Shown here in pieces: positions 59,656-64,000 of a DNA stretch of 64,000 nt (position 1 is its first letter; every line of letters starts with the position of its first letter). A program made the position numbers and the translations under genes. Location of the stretch: the NCBI RefSeq assembly GCF_002860165.1, contig NZ_PGUZ01000031.1, forward strand, positions 43,447-107,446. Reading direction: 5' to 3'. This DNA comes from Bacillus sp. V3-13 (lineage in GTDB: Bacteria > Bacillota > Bacilli > Bacillales > Cytobacillaceae). Under the pieces are notes generated by a model. That model was not told where the DNA came from. It was given only the letters and a program-made list of their open reading frames with translations, and did not search any database.

Positions 59656-60434
59656 TATGAAACCTCCTCTCCCAAATACGCTTCAATCACCTTTGGATTA
59701 TTGCGGATTTCTTCAGGGACACCTTCGGCAATTAATTGGCCATGGTCAAGGACGTAAATTCGTTCACATACTCCCATGACAAGCTGCATATCATGCTCTA
59801 TCAGCAATACAGTCAGGCTGAATTTCTCGCGGATAAAGGCAATCAAATTCATCAAGTCTCTCGTTTCCTGCGGATTCATCCCTGCTGCCGGTTCATCCAA
59901 AAGAAGCAATTTCGGGTAAGCAGCAAGTGCCCGGGCAATTTCCAAGCGGCGCTGCTGTCCATAAGGCAAGTTCTTTGCTTTCTCATCCTTAAAGCGCTCA
60001 AGATTGAAAATTTTCAAGAAATCGATTGCTTTTTCTTCCATATCCTTTTCTCCGGCGAAGTGTGAAGGCAGGCGAAACAAAGACGCCGCAACCGAATGCT
60101 TCGCGAGCGAATGGTAGGCAACCTTTACGTTATCAAGAACCGACAATTCACTGAACAAGCGGATGTTTTGGAAGGTCCGGCTGACTCCTTTCCGCGTGAT
60201 TTTAAACGGTGGGAGGCCGTTCAGCTTGTCGCCGTTCAAGACGATTTCACCTTCTGTTGGCACATACACACCTGTTAACAAGTTGAAAAACGTCGTTTTC
60301 CCAGCCCCGTTCGGTCCAATCAGCCCGACAAGCTCGCCGCTTCTTATTTCAATATTCACATTTGAAACAGCTTTCAAGCCGCCGAATTGGATGCCTGCAT
60401 TGTCCACTTTAAGCAACGGTGTTTTTGCTGTCAT
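59655..60434 (-). CDS. livG: Branched-chain amino-acid ABC transporter ATPase LivG
   Basis: About 259 residues: Walker A GPNGAGKTTFFNLLTG, TRKGVSRTFQNIRLFSELSV (LivG Q-loop), signature NLPYGQQRRLEIARAL, Walker B LLLLDEPAAGMNP and switch LLIEHDM, with the LivG tail IAEGVPEEIRNNPKVIEAYL. Start at 60434 behind GGGGGTGCGGGAA is preferred; an upstream ATG at 60452 is possible. Either way it begins inside the end of livM (26 or 44 bases), so translation is coupled. Confidence 0.93.
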   Translation of the reverse strand: MTAKTPLLKVDNAGIQFGGLKAVSNVNIEIRSGELVGLIGPNGAGKTTFFNLLTGVYVPTEGEIVLNGDKLNGLPPFKITRKGVSRTFQNIRLFSELSVLDNVKVAYHSLAKHSVAASLFRLPSHFAGEKDMEEKAIDFLKIFNLERFKDEKAKNLPYGQQRRLEIARALAAYPKLLLLDEPAAGMNPQETRDLMNLIAFIREKFSLTVLLIEHDMQLVMGVCERIYVLDHGQLIAEGVPEEIRNNPKVIEAYLGEEVS

Positions 60435-61383
60435 TTCCCGCACCCCCATCAACAGATCTCCGTTTTTTAAAGAAAGATGTAATTTCTTTTGTTCCGAGGA
60501 GCCCTTGTGGACGATAAAGCATCATCACAATCAGAACAAGGCTGTAAATAATCATTCTTGTTTCCGCGTAGTCCTGGAGGAACGTCGAAATGACAGTCAG
60601 CAAAATCGCTGCAATCACCGCACCCGACATACTGCCGAGGCCGCCGAGTACAACGAAGATTAAAATATCAAATGACTTGAGAAATCCAAAGTTTGACGGT
60701 TGGATGATATAGAAATTGTGAGCGAAAAGCCCGCCGGCGACTCCGGCAAAAAAAGCACCGACTGCAAATGCAGTTACCTTATAATAGGTTGTATTGATTC
60801 CCATCGCATCCGAGGCAATCTCATCTTCGCGAATCGAGATGCAGGCTCTTCCATGGGTTGAATTTGTAAAGTTCCTGATCGCCAAAAGGGTAATCAACAT
60901 CGCAAAAAAGACCCATGGCCATGTCGTTAAAGGTGAAACACGCATTCCGCTGGCCCCGCCGACATAGTCAATGTTTAAAAGGAAAATCCGGACAATTTCT
61001 CCAAACCCCAACGTCGCAATCGCCAAATAGTCGCCCTTCAGCCTCAGGGAAGGAATGCCAATGATCAGCCCCGCAGCCGCTGCCGCCAAACCACCGACGA
61101 TCAGGGCCAGACCAAATGGCAATCCCAGTTTCATCGTGATGATCGCCGAGGCATAGGCACCGACAGCGAGAAACCCGGCATGTCCAATTGAAAACTGGCC
61201 GGTAATCCCGATGATCAAGTGCAGGCTGACTGCGAGTATAATATTAATCGCAATTGTAAATAGTGTATTTTCATAAAAAATATTTAAAAGTTCGTTCATG
61301 AATAGGAACTGAATAATGCCAAATACGGCAATGGCCGCTGCCATTGAAAGCCAAAAGCCTTTTGTTTGTTTGAAAATTGCCAT
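60409..61383 (-). CDS. livM: Branched-chain amino-acid ABC transporter permease LivM
   Basis: A 324-residue permease with about eight to nine helices: LHLIIGITGQFSIGHAGFLAVG (LivM motif, written here in part), PSLRLKGDYLAIATLGFGEI and RAIREDEIAS-like CISIREDEIASDAMGIN, which contacts the ATPase, then VVLGGLGSMSGAVIAA. Forms the channel with LivH. Fourteen bases separate it from livH. Confidence 0.92.
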   Translation of the reverse strand: MAIFKQTKGFWLSMAAAIAVFGIIQFLFMNELLNIFYENTLFTIAINIILAVSLHLIIGITGQFSIGHAGFLAVGAYASAIITMKLGLPFGLALIVGGLAAAAAGLIIGIPSLRLKGDYLAIATLGFGEIVRIFLLNIDYVGGASGMRVSPLTTWPWVFFAMLITLLAIRNFTNSTHGRACISIREDEIASDAMGINTTYYKVTAFAVGAFFAGVAGGLFAHNFYIIQPSNFGFLKSFDILIFVVLGGLGSMSGAVIAAILLTVISTFLQDYAETRMIIYSLVLIVMMLYRPQGLLGTKEITSFFKKRRSVDGGAGNDSKNTVA

Positions 61384-61396
61384 CGTGCAGTCCTCC

Positions 61397-62275
61397 CTAG
61401 ACTTTTTCCCTTACATTTTTGCCGAGCAGGCCTGACGGGCGGAAAATCAAGATTAGAATAAGCACAATAAATGCGACCCCATCACGCAACAAGGAAAATC
61501 CCGAGGCGCTTACCAACGCTTCGATTACCCCCAGCAAAAGCCCGCCGATCATCGCCCCGGGAATAATGCCGATTCCGCCTAAAACGGCAGCAACGAATGC
61601 CTTTAAGCCGGGGATGATTCCCATTAAAGGTTCAATTTTAGTATAGTAGGTTCCGAATATGACTCCGGCCGCTCCGGCAAGGGCAGAACCGATTGCAAAC
61701 GTGGCGGAAATCGTCCGGTCGACATTGATTCCCATTAACTTTGCGGCATCGGCATCATGGGAAACAGCTCGCATCGCTTTTCCAATTTTCGTTTTATGAA
61801 CGATAAACTGCAGCAAAATCATCAGAAAAACGGAGACAGCGAGAATGAACAGCGATTGGCTGCTGACTGTGATTCCGGCAAATTCAAGATTTGTTGAAGG
61901 AAGAACGGTACCCGGATATGCCTCAGGCTGGGCACCGCGTATGTAGATGACTCCATATTCAATAAGCAGCGATACCCCGATTGCAGTGATCAGCGCCGCG
62001 ATTCTTGTCGCATTTCTGAGCGGCTTATAAGCAATCCGTTCAATCAATACGCCAAAAACAGCACAAACAACCATCGATAACAGCATCGCCGGGAAAAAGC
62101 CAAGCTCGAGAATCGTAATCGAGTAAAAGCCGACAAAGGAACCGACCATAAACACATCACCATGGGCGAAGTTAATCAGTTTTACAATCCCGTATACCAT
62201 TGTATAACCGAGAGCGATCAATGCGTAAATACTGCCGAGTGATATACCATTGATTAATTGTTGAATGATTTCCAT
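61397..62275 (-). CDS. livH: Branched-chain amino-acid ABC transporter permease LivH
   Basis: A 292-residue permease: QQLINGISLGSIYALIALGY, TMVYGIVKLINFAHGDVFM (LivH signature), RAVSHDADAAKLMGINVDRT (coupling loop) and AFVAAVLGGIGIIPGAMIGG. Eight helices. First permease gene after the binding protein, with a small stem-loop between. Confidence 0.93.
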   Translation of the reverse strand: MEIIQQLINGISLGSIYALIALGYTMVYGIVKLINFAHGDVFMVGSFVGFYSITILELGFFPAMLLSMVVCAVFGVLIERIAYKPLRNATRIAALITAIGVSLLIEYGVIYIRGAQPEAYPGTVLPSTNLEFAGITVSSQSLFILAVSVFLMILLQFIVHKTKIGKAMRAVSHDADAAKLMGINVDRTISATFAIGSALAGAAGVIFGTYYTKIEPLMGIIPGLKAFVAAVLGGIGIIPGAMIGGLLLGVIEALVSASGFSLLRDGVAFIVLILILIFRPSGLLGKNVREKV

Positions 62276-62304
62276 AACCGCACTCCTCTAGAAAAAACTG
62301 TAAT

Positions 62305-62328
62305 CCCCCTACAAACTTGAATAGGGGG
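62305..62328 (-). other. Stem-loop between livK and livH
   Basis: Stem CCCCCTA / TAGGGGG with a ten-base loop, 41 bases after the livK stop; only TTACAG follows on the minus strand. Another CCCCCT run upstream offers an alternative pairing. It probably stabilises the livK message or lets transcription through partly. Confidence 0.6.
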
Positions 62329-62368
62329 ACAAGGCCCCCTACTCTGAAACTCAGCTTTTGCTGATTTA

Positions 62369-63547
62369 TTATGGGTTTACTTTTGTTTCAAACTGCTGTT
62401 CGCCGCCTACATACTTCAAGATTGCCGCCGATTTAATCGGATTATGGTTTTTATCAAGATTCATTGTTCCGGAAACAAGGGCTAAATCCTTTGTTTCTTC
62501 AAGTGCTTTCTGGATCTTTTCAGGATCGGCACTTCCGGCGCGCTTGATCGCATCTGCAAGGAAATACCCTGTGTCATAGCCAAGTGCCGCGAACGCATCA
62601 GGTTTTTTATTGTTATACTCTGCCTGGAACGCTTTTACAAAGTCTTGAATCTTTGGATCTGGATCGCTGGAAGAATAATGGTTTGTAATATACGTATTTT
62701 CAAGTGCTTCAGCACCGGCAATTTCCACAAGTGTCGGGGAATCCCAACCGTCGCCGCCCATGAATGGTACATCCAATCCAAGTTCGCGTGCCTGTTTGAC
62801 AATGAGGCCTACTTCTTCATAGTATCCAGGTAAAAAGACAAATTCCGGATTCTTTGATTTGATTCTTGTTAAAGTGGCACGGAAGTCCGTATCCTTGGCA
62901 ACATAAGCTTCCTCTCCGACAATTTCGCCGCCATTCTTTTTAAAGGCGTCCTTAAAGGAATCAGCAAGCCCTTTGGCATAATCGCTTGAGCTGTCAATCA
63001 GGACAGCTGCTGTTTTAACGCCTAAATCTTTCGCAGCAAAGTTAGCAGCAACCGTTCCTTGAAACGGGTCAATGAAGCATGTTCTGAACACGAAATCATT
63101 CAATTTGCCATCCGCACTGGTAATCGTCGGATTTGTTCCTGTTGGGGTAATCAAAGGAATTTTGTTTTCCTGGACAATTTCCACCTGGCCAAGTGTATTT
63201 GTACTGGTGGCCGCTCCAACAATGGCTGCAACTTTATCCTGGCTGACAAGCTTGATTGCTCCGTTTGTTGCTTCAGCAGCGTCAGATTTGTTATCGACCG
63301 GCACCAATTCAAGTTGTTTGCCGTCAATTCCTTCTTTATTAATCTCTTTAATCGCCAGTTTAAGGCCTTCATTAATCGATTGGCCGTAAGAAGCCACTCC
63401 TCCTGAAAGCTCCAGGTTGGCACCGATCTTAATTGTATCTCCGCCGCTTTCACCTGATGATTTCTCACCGGCACCGCCGCATCCGGCCATCACTCCTGCC
63501 GTTAATAACAAAGACATAAAAATTCCTGCTGCTTTTCTTTTTCTCAT
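62369..63547 (-). CDS. livK: Branched-chain amino-acid binding lipoprotein LivK-like
   Basis: A 392-residue type I periplasmic-binding lipoprotein: MRKRKAAGIFMSLLLTAGVM with lipobox MAGC (Cys23), then TIKIGANLELSGGVASYGQS, AAIVGAATSTNTLGQVEI, VAKDTDFRATLTRIKSKNPE and YDTGYFLADAIKRAGS. It captures the amino acid at the cell surface for LivHM. The start at 63547 follows AGGGGGGAAAAAG; readings from further upstream would destroy the signal peptide. First gene of the operon. Confidence 0.93.
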   Translation of the reverse strand: MRKRKAAGIFMSLLLTAGVMAGCGGAGEKSSGESGGDTIKIGANLELSGGVASYGQSINEGLKLAIKEINKEGIDGKQLELVPVDNKSDAAEATNGAIKLVSQDKVAAIVGAATSTNTLGQVEIVQENKIPLITPTGTNPTITSADGKLNDFVFRTCFIDPFQGTVAANFAAKDLGVKTAAVLIDSSSDYAKGLADSFKDAFKKNGGEIVGEEAYVAKDTDFRATLTRIKSKNPEFVFLPGYYEEVGLIVKQARELGLDVPFMGGDGWDSPTLVEIAGAEALENTYITNHYSSSDPDPKIQDFVKAFQAEYNNKKPDAFAALGYDTGYFLADAIKRAGSADPEKIQKALEETKDLALVSGTMNLDKNHNPIKSAAILKYVGGEQQFETKVNP

Positions 63548-63607
63548 CTTTTTCCCCCCTGATTGTTCCTTTTTGAGTCTTATGAAGATAATCAATATTC
63601 TGAAAAC

Positions 63608-63636
63608 ATTGTACATGATTCTTCCCTATTAGTCTA
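63608..63636 (-). promoter_or_regulatory. Probable liv operon promoter
   Basis: Minus strand TAGACT (63631-63636), 17 bases, TACAAT (63608-63613), placing the start about 50 bases before livK. The -35 is poor. The remaining gap 63637-63872 holds no gene or recognisable leader RNA. Confidence 0.55.
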
Positions 63637-63872
63637 TGGCAAAAATACGAATTTTAAGAGGGTTTTTCTTTTAATATGGTGAAGGGAGAGGCGCTCATAC
63701 TTGGCTATCAAAGCTCTATTTTTATTTTTTTAAAAAAATAACCCTTTTTAGGAGAAAAATGATCATTTTCAGTCTCAAGAGTCGTTTACGGCCAGAAATA
63801 ATTCCAGTTACTTGTATTTGTTTCCATGAAATTACTGAAAGTGGTGCAAAGTCAAGGGAATTAAGCGGAAGG

Positions 63873-64000
63873 TTCCGCTCGTAAATCTCAAGTTCCGCTC
63901 GTAAATCTCAAATTCCGCTCGTAAATCCCAAGTTCCGCTCGTAAATCTCAAATTCCGCTCGTAAATCTCAAGTTCCGCTCGTAAATCTCAAGTTCCGCTC
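63873..64000. repeat. Perfectly spaced 20-bp tandem repeat, running off the window
   Basis: Unit TTCCGCTCGTAAATCTCAAG. Six complete copies with only T/C and G/A differences, then eight bases of a seventh at the window end, all exactly 20 bases apart. Immediately before it stands AATTAAGCGGAAGG, linking it to the AATTAAGCG arrays. No open frame. Confidence 0.95.

Overview
The window looks like a chromosomal segment of a low-to-mid-GC, endospore-forming Bacillaceae (Bacillus, Neobacillus or Mesobacillus type). The evidence is strong AGGAGG-type ribosome binding sites, frequent GTG/TTG starts, sigma-A promoters of TTGACA-17-TATAAT type, a Cse60-like sporulation gene, a ytzG-ytgP-ytfP-like neighbourhood and a CcpA-type cre site. 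I see no rRNA, tRNA, CRISPR array, insertion sequence or phage genes. All identifications come from reading motifs and remembered families; no database search was run.

Layout. (1) 1-11986, all on the minus strand: a peptide/amino-acid catabolic island headed by an Lrp/AsnC regulator. It holds an SDR, three metallopeptidases (two M20, one M28), a PanE-type reductase, an Asp/Glu/hydantoin-type racemase, an enolase-superfamily enzyme, an MFS carrier, an anchored extracytoplasmic protein, a 31-residue symporter accessory protein and the start of an SSS sodium symporter that runs off the window. (2) 12223-23970: a complete beta-1,2-glucan utilisation locus. It has a secreted GH144-type endoglucanase, an ABC importer for the oligosaccharides, a GH3 beta-glucosidase, a GH94 1,2-beta-oligoglucan phosphorylase and a LacI regulator. 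GAAACGTTTC operators sit at all four promoters and a cre site overlaps the transporter -35 box. (3) 24118-27706: a polymorphic-toxin locus with a DUF5082-like partner, a WXG-type toxin with a C-terminal TNT (NADase) domain, an Imm59-like immunity gene, then displaced nuclease-tip and immunity genes, ending in a frameshifted SUKH gene. Base composition changes sharply inside the toxin gene. (4) 28053-31651: an Nramp-like transporter without the usual metal motifs, a GntR regulator and an FAD-dependent oxidoreductase behind a perfect 22-bp palindrome.

(5) 31750-34674: a MerR remnant, AraC/GyrI-like regulator, DinB protein and HAD phosphatase. (6) 34822-44085: a Gram-positive version of the poorly understood yhf cluster of E. 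coli (yhfW, php, yhfY, yhfX, yhfU, yhfT and divergent yhfZ). It carries an added ribulose-phosphate-3-epimerase gene and a double-SIS sugar isomerase/deaminase gene, and no yhfS is present. (7) 44203-58518: housekeeping genes including a Ca2+/H+ antiporter, DsbA/FrnE, PepT, an SDR, an RsuA-type pseudouridine synthase, a YtgP/MurJ-type flippase, a YtfP-type flavoprotein, Cse60, several small membrane proteins, a rhodanese and a DUF485-plus-acetate-type symporter pair. (8) 58948-63547: a complete branched-chain amino-acid ABC transporter (livFGMHK order). Three intergenic arrays of about 20-bp period (53.4, 58.7 and 63.9 kb) share CGCTTAATT / TTCCGCT-type cores.

The best candidates for little-described biology are the extended yhf cluster, the Nramp-like/FAD-oxidoreductase unit, the anchored-protein/micro-protein/symporter triad and the toxin-cassette array.
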